The notes under the pieces were generated by a model. It was given only the letters and a program-made list of their open reading frames with translations. It was not told where the DNA came from and did not search any database. A stretch of 64,000 nucleotides of DNA from Variovorax sp. PMC12 (GTDB lineage Bacteria; Pseudomonadota; Gammaproteobacteria; Burkholderiales; Burkholderiaceae_C), in assembly GCF_003019815.1 (NCBI RefSeq), contig NZ_CP027774.1, forward strand, positions 558,001 to 622,000. Direction: 5' to 3'. Positions 44,878-52,568 of the stretch are shown here, piece after piece (the first letter of the stretch is position 1; the number at the start of each line of letters is the position of its first letter). Position numbers and translations under genes: made by a program.

Positions 44878-44906
44878 ATTGTTGCACCGCATCATGGATG
44901 CGTCAA
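44878..44906 (-). promoter_or_regulatory. Candidate sigma-70 promoter of the mgtA leader
   Basis: On the minus strand TTGACG (44906-44901) and AACAAT (44883-44878) are separated by 17 bp, a good -35/-10 fit in otherwise GC-rich DNA. It would start an RNA of about 680 nt before the mgtA ATG, carrying both small ORFs. The 250 bp from here to 44618 show no further gene; no known riboswitch was recognised. Confidence 0.5.
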
Positions 44907-44986
44907 CCTTCGGGATTGGCTTCACGCAATGCGCAAGGGGCTTCTCTCGATCGGGTGGCGATCCGCACAGGGCCCTCCGGGCACCT

Positions 44987-45331
44987 CTATGCCGTCGCCG
45001 CTCGCCTTCTCCATGCCAGACCGCCCGCCACCGCCAAGACGAGCCCCAGGCCCAGCAGGAACATGCCGAGGGCATTGCCTCCGATCTCGCTGTTGTTGCT
45101 CGCGCTGATGGCACGGGCCGCGGCATTGGCATCGGTCGCCGTCATGGCCGTAGCGAATGCCGACTCCTTGCATCGCCCGAGCATCTCCGCGCCCTGATCT
45201 TTCATGCGCTCCTGGCATTTCGCCACCGTCGCGGCATCAGCCGCTGGCGCCGTGCCCCCGAAAGTAAGCATCGCACCTGCAATCAGAAGGATCACGCCGA
45301 CCACAAGCAGTACCAAAGGGTTTTTCCTCAC
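44987..45331 (-). CDS. Small membrane protein with two transmembrane segments
   Basis: About 114 residues from GTG 45331, preceded by GGAGGTCAG; the longer frame to 45478 has no good start site. The sequence opens VRKNPLVLLVVGVILLIAGA (first membrane segment), has a middle periplasmic part with two Cys (KCQERMKDQGAEMLGRC), and ends with a second membrane segment GMFLLGLGLVLAVAGGLAW. The Ala-Ala-rich NNSEIGGNALG part precedes it. It resembles DUF3185-like small envelope proteins but is unassigned. It ends just upstream of the mgtA promoter. Confidence 0.6.
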   Translation of the reverse strand: MRKNPLVLLVVGVILLIAGAMLTFGGTAPAADAATVAKCQERMKDQGAEMLGRCKESAFATAMTATDANAAARAISASNNSEIGGNALGMFLLGLGLVLAVAGGLAWRRRAATA

Positions 45332-45529
45332 CTGACCTCCAAAGAGTTGTTTCGCGCTCTGTACGTCGTTGGCTGGAGCGCGCGGCCTCAGCATATCCAG
45401 CGCGCGCCGTTCGACGCGGCCCGGAATGAAGGCCGGCAACCTGTGCGCTTGTAGTCTTCTGGCGTCCGCTGCGCGCACCTGGACGCTATCGATCTCTGCG
45501 CAGCTTGGCGGATGCCTCGCGGCAGGGTG

Positions 45530-46084
45530 CTAAGGACTTTGAGGTCGCAGATAACCCGCGTAGCACTCGGGACTCTTCTCGCTGCCCTGTGCGCAGTCGG
45601 AGTGTCGATACAGCGCATCGATCTCCATCACGGGAACCGGCTTGTCCAGAAGCACCTGTTGCCCGCTCACACGGCCTTCGAGGCTCACCAGCGTGAACTG
45701 GGCCACCAGTTCCCGGTCATAACGTCCCGGGCCGCAGGCGACGAAATTCTGCGCATCGCGCGGCCACTGCAGCACGCCTTGTGCATCGAAAGTGGCATGC
45801 AGCAGGGTGAAGCACTGGCGAGCGCCTTCACGCGACTCGATGGCGCTGATTCCGCCGCTCCAGCGTACCCGGGCACCCTGCGCCTCAGGGGCCAGCGCCT
45901 GGGCCGGCGAGAGGTCTGCGACCGGGGCCCTGGACGCCAGCGCAGCTCCACCGCCTTCGCGATCCGTGGCGGCCATGGCATGCCGTGCGGTTGCTGCGCC
46001 GCGATCTGCTGGGGTCGCACAGGCCGCCAGAAGGGCGGCGGTGCAGAACAGGGCGGCGATGTGCAGGGGGCGATGCAGGGGCAT
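45530..46084 (-). CDS. Slp-family outer membrane lipoprotein
   Basis: A 184-residue lipoprotein with signal LHIAALFCTAALLAAC (lipobox Cys near residue 22). The core GARVRWSGGISAIES, CFTLLHATFDAQG and DAQNFVACGPGRYDRELV matches the Slp (starvation lipoprotein) family, with conserved Gly and Cys. Slp proteins are outer-membrane lipoproteins of unclear role, induced in starvation or stationary phase. It is divergent from the phosphatase gene at 46202 with a ~120-bp gap. The 200 bp downstream to 45332 show no gene. Confidence 0.75.
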   Translation of the reverse strand: MPLHRPLHIAALFCTAALLAACATPADRGAATARHAMAATDREGGGAALASRAPVADLSPAQALAPEAQGARVRWSGGISAIESREGARQCFTLLHATFDAQGVLQWPRDAQNFVACGPGRYDRELVAQFTLVSLEGRVSGQQVLLDKPVPVMEIDALYRHSDCAQGSEKSPECYAGYLRPQSP

Positions 46085-46201
46085 CGTTCCATCCTACTGC
46101 GGCGACGCAGATCGCGAGGGCGGTCGCGGGTCCCGTCGGGCGCTGGAGGTGCTCTTTCCCCGTGGGACGAAAATGCGGTTCCACCGACCTTCTTGCCCCA
46201 A

Positions 46202-46693
46202 TTGAAAAATCCTTCGATTCTGTTCGTCTGTACCGGCAACATCTGCCGCTCCCCCACGGCCCACGTACTCCTCATGCACAAGGCCCGCGCGGCCGGCTTC
46301 GATGTCGATGTCGACAGCGCCGCCATCTCCGACGAGGAGCGCGGCAACCCGCCCGACCCGCGCTCGGTGGCCGAGGCCAGGCGCCGCGGCATCGAGATGC
46401 ATGCGCACCGCGCGCGTCAGGTGCGCAAGGCCGACTTCGAGCGCTTCGACCTGATCATTGGCATGACGGCCCAGCATTGCGCCGCGCTGCGCAGGCTCGC
46501 GCCTGCGGGCACGGAGGGCAAGATCCATCTGTTCACGGAGTTCGCTGACGGCGTCGATGGCGACGTGCCCGACCCCTGGTACGGCGGGCAGAAAGACTTC
46601 GTCGAAGTCTTCGACCTGATCGACCATGGCGTCGATGGCCTGCTCGCAAAGCTGCGGGCCGAAGTGCCAGCTCGCTCACCTGCCGTCGGCTAG
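46202..46693 (+). CDS. Low-molecular-weight protein-tyrosine phosphatase
   Basis: A 163-residue protein with the catalytic P-loop VCTGNICRSPT (Cys-X5-Arg-Ser) near its N-terminus and the late DPWYGG acid loop. No ATG fits: family members start about six residues before ILFVCTGN, where the frame offers TTG 46202 (or 46193). A 10-codon frame MRFHRPSCPN from ATG 46173 ends in TGA overlapping that TTG (TTGA), so re-initiation is plausible. The enzyme dephosphorylates tyrosine phosphates, often of polysaccharide kinases. No such kinase lies nearby. Confidence 0.85.
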   Translation: MKNPSILFVCTGNICRSPTAHVLLMHKARAAGFDVDVDSAAISDEERGNPPDPRSVAEARRRGIEMHAHRARQVRKADFERFDLIIGMTAQHCAALRRLAPAGTEGKIHLFTEFADGVDGDVPDPWYGGQKDFVEVFDLIDHGVDGLLAKLRAEVPARSPAVG

Positions 46694-46721
46694 GAAACGT
46701 CTCCGAGACCCAGCAACGCGC

Positions 46722-47420
46722 TCATGCAAACAACCTCGCTAGTCCATAAGCGTCGTATTCCTCCTCGGCATATTCCATCTCTTGGTGGCCTCCAGTATTG
46801 ATGGTGAAGATGATCTTGGAATGTGGCGCCTTATGGACCCATGCGCCAGTCATGGGATCCCTGGTCTCCTTGCGGCCTGCTGCATTGATCGTGAAAGTGA
46901 AAGTGCGGGCGTGGACCCTGCATCGCAATCCGCGCTTTTGGAAAAGCGCTCGTTGAAAGCGCTGTGCATAGGAACCCGCCCCGACAGCTGCGGCGGTGTT
47001 TGCATGCACCGCAGTGTCGGCAACATTCGGCCCGCGGGCGAGGCTACAGCCCGTCATGTCGATTGTTATATCTTTGTTCAAACCCATGTCGATAAGAAAA
47101 TCGGCGAAGCATTCAGGGCCCATGGTTCCATAGGACTTCAATCCCCCGTGCCCTCGAGTGATGAGCTTTCCAGCTTCGTCCGCCATCAGTATTGGTATGT
47201 ACAGCTTGAGCCAATACAAATCGTCTCTTTTACCGATCATGGGCTTATAGAGGTCATAGCGATGGCTTAGCATGAGCTCGAGAAATCCCCCGGTAATGTT
47301 GACACGGCATTCATAGTTGACATGCGTTACCGCACGATGCTTGACCATCAGGCGAACTTGGTTGTCCCAAATCGCTGTGTCATGTTGTTCAATGAGAACC
47401 AGGTAAAGACGCGTTGACAT
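46722..47420 (-). CDS. Stand-alone C80 (MARTX-CPD-like) cysteine protease domain protein
   Basis: A 232-residue protein without signal peptide. It carries a probable catalytic His91 in TRGHGG and Cys125 in MTGCSLARG, followed by a RCRVHARTF strand and AAGRKETRDPMTGAWVHKAP. The order and wording match the caspase-like cysteine protease domain (peptidase C80) of MARTX toxins, with GHG, VGCSL and AGRKHTKDxxGDWVQK. A C80 domain without a giant toxin is unusual. ATG 47420 has a GAGAGG site. Composition is lower in GC than its surroundings. It may be an effector or a self-acting stress protease; function is unproved. Confidence 0.65.
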   Translation of the reverse strand: MSTRLYLVLIEQHDTAIWDNQVRLMVKHRAVTHVNYECRVNITGGFLELMLSHRYDLYKPMIGKRDDLYWLKLYIPILMADEAGKLITRGHGGLKSYGTMGPECFADFLIDMGLNKDITIDMTGCSLARGPNVADTAVHANTAAAVGAGSYAQRFQRALFQKRGLRCRVHARTFTFTINAAGRKETRDPMTGAWVHKAPHSKIIFTINTGGHQEMEYAEEEYDAYGLARLFA

Positions 47421-47592
47421 GAATTACCTCTCAAAGGACAAAGGTCCTGCTTCTGATCGCTGGATTGCTCTGTATGTTTTGGAGCTTACGTATGGCTGAG
47501 CGCTGGTAAATAACCGAAAACAAGTAAACCCAACGCGCAAGTACAAGTTTTCGCTTTGCCTGAGGAGCTGATCAGTCAGGCTTTGTCCTTGA

Positions 47593-47894
47593 TCATTGGC
47601 GTCGTGCTGCCGGTTGCAAGCCGGATGCGCGTGCGCTTGAGCAGGTGGCTTGCGGGCGCATTGCCATCACTGCCTCAAAGGCTGCTGGCGTGACGGTAAA
47701 CGCTTCCAGCGGCGTGCCCGTCGTAGGGTCCGGCAGGTCACGGATCGCGCCGCACTGGAAGGCGGGCAGGTCGCCCGTGATCGCCACCACGTCGGCATCA
47801 GGCCCACTGTGGCCTGAGTACCCTCTTTGTGGTGTGGCGCATCCGCACACCAATGCCGCCGTCGCGGTCGGTAGAGAACGGTTTTGATCGACAT
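47593..47894 (-). pseudogene. Frameshifted small lipoprotein gene
   Basis: From ATG 47894 (good site GGAGCGAGGA) the frame begins MSIKTVL and then runs into Arg-rich nonsense. In the next frame the sequence reads LPTATAALVCGCATPQRGYS, a good lipobox, and continues PDADVVAITGDLPAFQC to about 47593. A -1 shift near 47870 would restore a ~100-residue lipoprotein. Either the gene is broken or the sequence has a one-base error. The 552-bp gap between the C80 gene and the thioesterase otherwise shows nothing. Confidence 0.45.
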
Positions 47895-47972
47895 GTGTCC
47901 TCGCTCCATTGGGGAGCCCCAAAGTTTCACTGGTTTTCGCCAGCTTCCCTCTGCGGCTCTATCAGGCGAGGC

Positions 47973-48401
47973 CTATTCGCAGAGCACCCGGATCGAGGGC
48001 GGAATCTGCACCGCCCGGATCCCGCCGCCTTCACGCTTCGCCGCGAAGATCCTTACCTCCTCGCACTCGAGGATCAGGTCGTCGCCGCGCGTGACGCGAT
48101 AGGTCTGCACGAAGCTCTTCTCGCGCCATTCCTTGATGCGCACCGCGATCTGCAGCGTGTCGCCGTAGCTTGCGGCCTTGACGAAGCGCGTGTGCGTGTC
48201 GACCAGCGGCGTGCCGATCACGCCCAGCGTCTGCGTGGTTTCTTCCCAGCGCGGCACGCCGCACTCGGCGAAGAAGTGCCGCGAGGCCGCGTCGATCCAG
48301 CGGAAGAAGTTGGGAAACCAGACGATGCCGGCGGGGTCGCAGTCGCCGAACTCGACGCGCGCGGTGTAGACGACTTCCTTGAGGTTGTTGCTGTTGCTCA
48401 T
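47973..48401 (-). CDS. Hotdog-fold acyl-CoA thioesterase (4-HBA-CoA thioesterase type)
   Basis: A 142-residue protein with the N-terminal signature ARVEFGDCDPAGIVWFPNFFRW, in which Asp in FGDCDPAG is catalytic in the Pseudomonas 4-hydroxybenzoyl-CoA thioesterase family, and RGDDLILECEEVRIFA near the end. Length is typical. The start overlaps the DctM stop by 1 bp (TGATG), so it is the last gene of the TRAP/Ior operon. It would hydrolyse an aromatic or related acyl-CoA, possibly the product of IorAB, to the free acid. Confidence 0.85.
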   Translation of the reverse strand: MSNSNNLKEVVYTARVEFGDCDPAGIVWFPNFFRWIDAASRHFFAECGVPRWEETTQTLGVIGTPLVDTHTRFVKAASYGDTLQIAVRIKEWREKSFVQTYRVTRGDDLILECEEVRIFAAKREGGGIRAVQIPPSIRVLCE

Positions 48402-49702
48402 CAGCCCATTCTCGTCGGGAGCCACAAGGCAATGATCGGGAACGCGATCAGGATCACCAGGCGCACGATGTCGGTCACGATGAACGGCAGCACGCCCTTG
48501 AAGATGGTGGTGAAGCTCACGTCCTTCACCACGCTCTTGATGACGAACACGTTCATGCCCACCGGTGGATGGATCAGCCCCAGCTCCACCGTCATCACGA
48601 TGATCACGCCGAACCAGATGGGGTCGAAGCCCAGGTGCACGATCACCGGGTAGATGATGGGCACGGTCAGGATGATCATCGCCATCGCGTCCATCAGGCA
48701 GCCGAGCACCAGGTACATCAGCATGATGAGTGCGAGCACGCCGTAGCGGCCGATGCCCAGGCCGGTGAGGAACTCGGTGAGCTTCTGCGGGCTTTGCGTG
48801 ATGGTGAGGAAGTAGCCGAACAGCAGCGCGCCGATCAGCACAGTGAACACCGCCGCAGCCGTGCGCGTGGCCGACAGCAGCGCCTCGCGGATCTTCGGGC
48901 CGTCGAGCTTGCGCCGAACCAGCCCGAGGATGAACGCACCGCTCGCACCCACGCCGCCCGCCTCGGTCGGCGTGAAGAAGCCGCCGTACAGGCCGCCGAT
49001 CACGAACACGAACAGCACCAGCGGCGCCCACACATTCTTCAGGTCCTTCACGCGTTCCGACCACGGCTTGACCTCGCCGCCGGGCAGCCAGTCGGGCCGC
49101 AGCTTGACGATGATCGCGATGGTCAGCACGTACATCGCCATCGCCAGGATGCCGGGCACGATGCCCGCCATGAACAGCTTGCCGATGTCCTGCTGCGTGA
49201 GGATGGCGTACACGGCCAGCACGGTCGATGGCGGCAGGATCGCGCCCAGCGTGCCGCCCGCGGCAATCACGCCGGTGGAGAACGACTGCGGGTAGTTGAA
49301 GCGCCGCATCTCCGGATACGCCACCGCGGAGAAGGTGGCGGCCGTGGCCACCGACGAGCCGCAGATGGCCGCGAAGCCGCCGCATGCCACCACGGTGGCC
49401 ACGCCGAGGCCGCCGCGCAGGTGGCCGATCATCGAGTTGGCGGCCTTGAAGAGCTCGCGGCTCACGCCCGACACCGACACCAGCGCGCCCATCAGCATGA
49501 ACATCGGGATCACGCCGAAGGTGTAGTCGGTCACGGTGCGCATCGAGGTCTGGCCGACCAGCTTCAGCGCCGGCCCGGGGCCCACGAGGTAGCTGTAGCC
49601 GGTCACGCCCACCAGGCCCATCGCCATGCCCACCGGCACGCGCAACAACATCAATACGAACAGGGCGACGAAGCCCAGCACTGCCACTGCATCGGGGCTC
49701 AT
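48401..49702 (-). CDS. TRAP transporter large permease (DctM)
   Basis: A 433-residue protein with about 12 hydrophobic segments and the DctM signatures (MGALVSVSGVSRELF, CGSSVATAATFSAVAYPEM, GGTLGAILPPSTVLAVYAI). Start ATG 49702 overlaps the DctQ stop by 4 bp. It is the substrate-conducting subunit of a TRAP transporter driven by the ion gradient. It works with the small permease and binding protein encoded just upstream. The substrate is probably a carboxylic or aromatic acid, given the neighbouring enzymes. Confidence 0.92.
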   Translation of the reverse strand: MSPDAVAVLGFVALFVLMLLRVPVGMAMGLVGVTGYSYLVGPGPALKLVGQTSMRTVTDYTFGVIPMFMLMGALVSVSGVSRELFKAANSMIGHLRGGLGVATVVACGGFAAICGSSVATAATFSAVAYPEMRRFNYPQSFSTGVIAAGGTLGAILPPSTVLAVYAILTQQDIGKLFMAGIVPGILAMAMYVLTIAIIVKLRPDWLPGGEVKPWSERVKDLKNVWAPLVLFVFVIGGLYGGFFTPTEAGGVGASGAFILGLVRRKLDGPKIREALLSATRTAAAVFTVLIGALLFGYFLTITQSPQKLTEFLTGLGIGRYGVLALIMLMYLVLGCLMDAMAMIILTVPIIYPVIVHLGFDPIWFGVIIVMTVELGLIHPPVGMNVFVIKSVVKDVSFTTIFKGVLPFIVTDIVRLVILIAFPIIALWLPTRMG

Positions 49703-50223
49703 TCGTCCGCCTTCTGTTCTGCGTGAACTTCTTCGAGTTGCTCGGGGTGAAATATCAGCCGGTAGGTGCGGATCGCGATCAGCAGCACCGCGCACACGTC
49801 GCCGGCCCAGGCCACGGCATAGAACGGCCAGGTCGGAATGTTCAGGTCATAGGTCTGCACGTTGTCGACGTAGGTGCCGCGCACCTTGTCGAACAGCATG
49901 GCGGTCTGCACCGCCACCACGAACAGCAGCACCAGCGTGGCGAACACGTCGATCGCGCGCTTCATGCGCGGGCCCGCCGCCGTCCACACGAGGTCGACCG
50001 TGATGTGGCCGCCGCGGTAGCTGGTGGCCGCGATGCCCCAGAAGATCAGGATCCCCAGCAGCATGCGGCCGAAGTCGTAGGCGTCGGGGATCGAGGTGTC
50101 GAAGAACTTGCGCAGCACCACGGCCACGAAGATGTTGAGCGCGACGATCCCTACAAAAACGGCGGCGAGCCATTCAATCGTATTGATCGCGCGGTCCATG
50201 TAGCTGGCGGACCGGGTAGCCAT
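49699..50223 (-). CDS. TRAP transporter small permease (DctQ)
   Basis: A 174-residue four-helix membrane protein of the DctQ family, with FDTSIPDAYDFGRMLLGILIF, GHITVDLVW and the later FYAVAW segments. It bridges the binding protein and DctM. It starts 3 bp after the binding-protein stop and overlaps DctM by 4 bp. It is a standard member of the TRAP operon, with no odd features. Confidence 0.9.
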   Translation of the reverse strand: MATRSASYMDRAINTIEWLAAVFVGIVALNIFVAVVLRKFFDTSIPDAYDFGRMLLGILIFWGIAATSYRGGHITVDLVWTAAGPRMKRAIDVFATLVLLFVVAVQTAMLFDKVRGTYVDNVQTYDLNIPTWPFYAVAWAGDVCAVLLIAIRTYRLIFHPEQLEEVHAEQKADE

Positions 50224-50226
50224 CGC

Positions 50227-51276
50227 TCAGAGCGCCGACTTGTACTTGGCAAGGCTGGCCTTCAACGCATCCATCACCGCCTTCGGGTCTTCGCCGACCT
50301 TCTTCACGCTCTCGGCCCACTGCGCTTCCGAGGGCGCCGCGGCCTTGCGCCATGCGTCGAGCTGCTCCGGCGTGAGCTTGTAGATCTCGTGGCCCGAAAG
50401 CGCCGCCATCTTGGCGTGGCCGGCGAACTCGAAGTCGGCCCAAGGCCCGGCCACCTTCTGCGCCCATTCGCTGGTGCAGTGGTCGTCGATCACCTTCTTC
50501 TGCGCGGTGGACATGGCGTCGTACTTGCCTTTGTTCATGACCCACACGAAGGGGGTGACGTACAGCGGCGCATCCATGTGGTACTTCACGACCTTGTCGA
50601 TGCCGAACAGGCCGATGGAGCCCCACGGGAAGGTGATGGCGTCGGCCACGCCGCGCTCCAGCATGTCGCGCGACTCGGGCGCCGAGGCCTGCACGTTGGT
50701 GCCGCCCAGCGAGGTGATGAGCTGGCCCACGGTGCTGGTGGCCGGGCGCACCTTCAGGCCCTTGACGTCGCCGGGCACGGTGATCTTCTTGCGCGAATGG
50801 AAGGTGCCGGGGTCATGCACGAAGGCGAAGCAGTACTTCACGTCCTTCATTTCCTTGGCCGCGTAGTTGCGGTACCAGGCGTCGATGGCGGCCGAGCCTT
50901 CCTTGCCGTTGGCGAACAGGAAGGGCAGCGACGCGCCGGCCATCACCGGAAACCGGCCGGGCTGGTAGCCGGGGTTCACGTAGGAGAAGTCGGCGATGCC
51001 GTCGCGCGCCATGTCGTAGTGGTCGAAGGCCTTGCCGAGCTGCTCCGACGGAAACAGGATCGCGGTGATGGTGCCGCCGGACTCCTTCTTGATGTCGTCG
51101 GCCCACGCCTGCAGCGCGGGGTTGAGCGGATGCTGCGCGGGCACCCAGCTCGACAGCTTGAGCTGCACGGGTTTGTCCTGTGCCTGCGCGGCGGGCGTGC
51201 AGAGCGCAAGGGCGGCGGCGATGGCGACGGCGGCCGGGGCCAGTGCCGTGCGGTGGGGGCGGTGGGCGATTGTCAT
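50227..51276 (-). CDS. TRAP transporter substrate-binding protein (DctP)
   Basis: A 349-residue periplasmic protein. The start at 51276 (MTIAHRPHRT) has an AAGGAGACC site and gives a signal peptide ending near CTPAAQAQ-D. The mature part has KLSSWVPAQHPLNPALQAWADD and the ligand-carboxylate Arg region GLKVRPATSTVGQLITSLGG typical of TRAP-P. It captures a carboxylate ligand. It lies 37 bp after the hydroxyacid oxidase gene, which suggests its ligand is the oxidase substrate or a related acid. Confidence 0.9.
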   Translation of the reverse strand: MTIAHRPHRTALAPAAVAIAAALALCTPAAQAQDKPVQLKLSSWVPAQHPLNPALQAWADDIKKESGGTITAILFPSEQLGKAFDHYDMARDGIADFSYVNPGYQPGRFPVMAGASLPFLFANGKEGSAAIDAWYRNYAAKEMKDVKYCFAFVHDPGTFHSRKKITVPGDVKGLKVRPATSTVGQLITSLGGTNVQASAPESRDMLERGVADAITFPWGSIGLFGIDKVVKYHMDAPLYVTPFVWVMNKGKYDAMSTAQKKVIDDHCTSEWAQKVAGPWADFEFAGHAKMAALSGHEIYKLTPEQLDAWRKAAAPSEAQWAESVKKVGEDPKAVMDALKASLAKYKSAL

Positions 51277-51313
51277 GGTCTCCTTCGTTATGTGTTCGTC
51301 TGGGTTGAGCAAT

Positions 51314-52555
51314 CTAGGCAGTCGCGCGCGCGGGGTAAATGGAGGGTTTCCCGTGCGTGTTTTCCTTGGGTCGCGTTGGCACGCCTTCCTGTTCGTCGGG
51401 CGAACGCGGCGAAGGCCTGTCCACGTGATGCGGGCCGAGCTCGCGCACCTGCGTGGCGCCCAGCAGGGTCATCGTGCGTTCGGTCTCCTGGATGAGCATC
51501 TGCAGCACCGACAGCGCACCGCGCCCGCCGTCGCACGCCAGTCCGTAGACCGGGGCGCGCCCGACCAGCACTCCGCGCGCGCCGAGCGCGAGCGCCTTCA
51601 CGATGTCGCTTCCGCGCCGGATGCCCCCGTCCATGAGCACGGGGATCCGCCCGTTCACGGCGTCGACCATCGCGGGCAGGGCGGCGATGCTGGCTGGCGC
51701 GGCGTCGAGCTGGCGTCCGCCGTGGTTGGAGACCACGATGCCGTCGGCGCCGTGGCGCACGGCACGCCGTGCGTCTTCCGCGCCCAGCAGGCCCTTGACG
51801 AGCAACGGGCCGTCCCAGAGCTTGCGCAGCCAGCCCAGGCTTTCCCAGGTGAGCGCGCGGTCCATGGTGCGCGAGAGCAGCGCGGCCTGCGTCTGCGCGG
51901 AGACGGGTGCGCCGTCTTCATCGGGCAGCAGGTTCTCGAAGCGCGGCATGCCGTGGCGCGCAAGCCGCAGCAGCCAGGCCGGGTGCCGCGCCATGTCGAA
52001 CAGTGTGCCGGGCGTGAGCCGCATCGGCACGCGAAAGCCGTGTCGCAGGTCGCGTTCGCGCAGGCCGCTCACCGGCACGTCCACCGTGAGCACCAGCGCC
52101 TCGAAGCCCGCGGCGCGCGCGCGGCGCACGATGCGTTCGGCAATGGCGCGCTCGCCCATCACGTAGAGCTGCATCCACAGCGTGGCGTCGGGCGCGGCGG
52201 TGCGCACGTCCTCGATGCGGGTGTTCGATGCGGTCGAGAGGATGAAGGGCACGCGCGCAGCCTGCGCGGCTCCGGCCAGCAAGGCGTCGGCGCGCGGCCG
52301 TACCAGCCCGGCCAGCCCGATGGGCGCGACCGCGAACGGCGCGCGCCAGCGGCGCCCGAACAGTTCGATGCCGGTGTCCACCGTGGTGGTGTCGCGCAGG
52401 CATTCCGGAATGAGCGGCAGCGCTTCGATTGCGTCGCGGTTGCGCTGCAGGCAGCGTTCGTCTTCCGCGCCGCCGTCGACATAGTCGAACACCAGGCGCG
52501 GCAGCACACGGCGCGCACGGCGCCGGTGGTCGTCCACGTTGAGCAGCAAGGTCAT
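51314..52555 (-). CDS. FMN-dependent alpha-hydroxyacid oxidase/dehydrogenase
   Basis: A 413-residue protein of the L-lactate/mandelate/glycolate oxidase family. It has an FMN barrel with the catalytic base His in SNHGGRQLD, YVDGGAEDE near the start, and LMDGGIRRGSDIVKALALGA near the end. The substrate is a 2-hydroxyacid oxidised to the 2-oxoacid. It lies 13 bp after iorB, an operon position that predicts an aromatic or branched 2-hydroxyacid substrate whose 2-oxo product feeds IorAB. The C-terminal tail of about 35 residues is longer than the fold requires. Confidence 0.88.
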   Translation of the reverse strand: MTLLLNVDDHRRRARRVLPRLVFDYVDGGAEDERCLQRNRDAIEALPLIPECLRDTTTVDTGIELFGRRWRAPFAVAPIGLAGLVRPRADALLAGAAQAARVPFILSTASNTRIEDVRTAAPDATLWMQLYVMGERAIAERIVRRARAAGFEALVLTVDVPVSGLRERDLRHGFRVPMRLTPGTLFDMARHPAWLLRLARHGMPRFENLLPDEDGAPVSAQTQAALLSRTMDRALTWESLGWLRKLWDGPLLVKGLLGAEDARRAVRHGADGIVVSNHGGRQLDAAPASIAALPAMVDAVNGRIPVLMDGGIRRGSDIVKALALGARGVLVGRAPVYGLACDGGRGALSVLQMLIQETERTMTLLGATQVRELGPHHVDRPSPRSPDEQEGVPTRPKENTHGKPSIYPARATA

Positions 52556-52568
52556 CGGTCGGCTCGCC

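Noticed and set aside
44618..44900. A known magnesium or manganese riboswitch in the mgtA leader
   Set aside because: I looked for M-box and yybP-ykoY-like conserved loops on the minus strand and recognised none; a covariance-model search would be needed.
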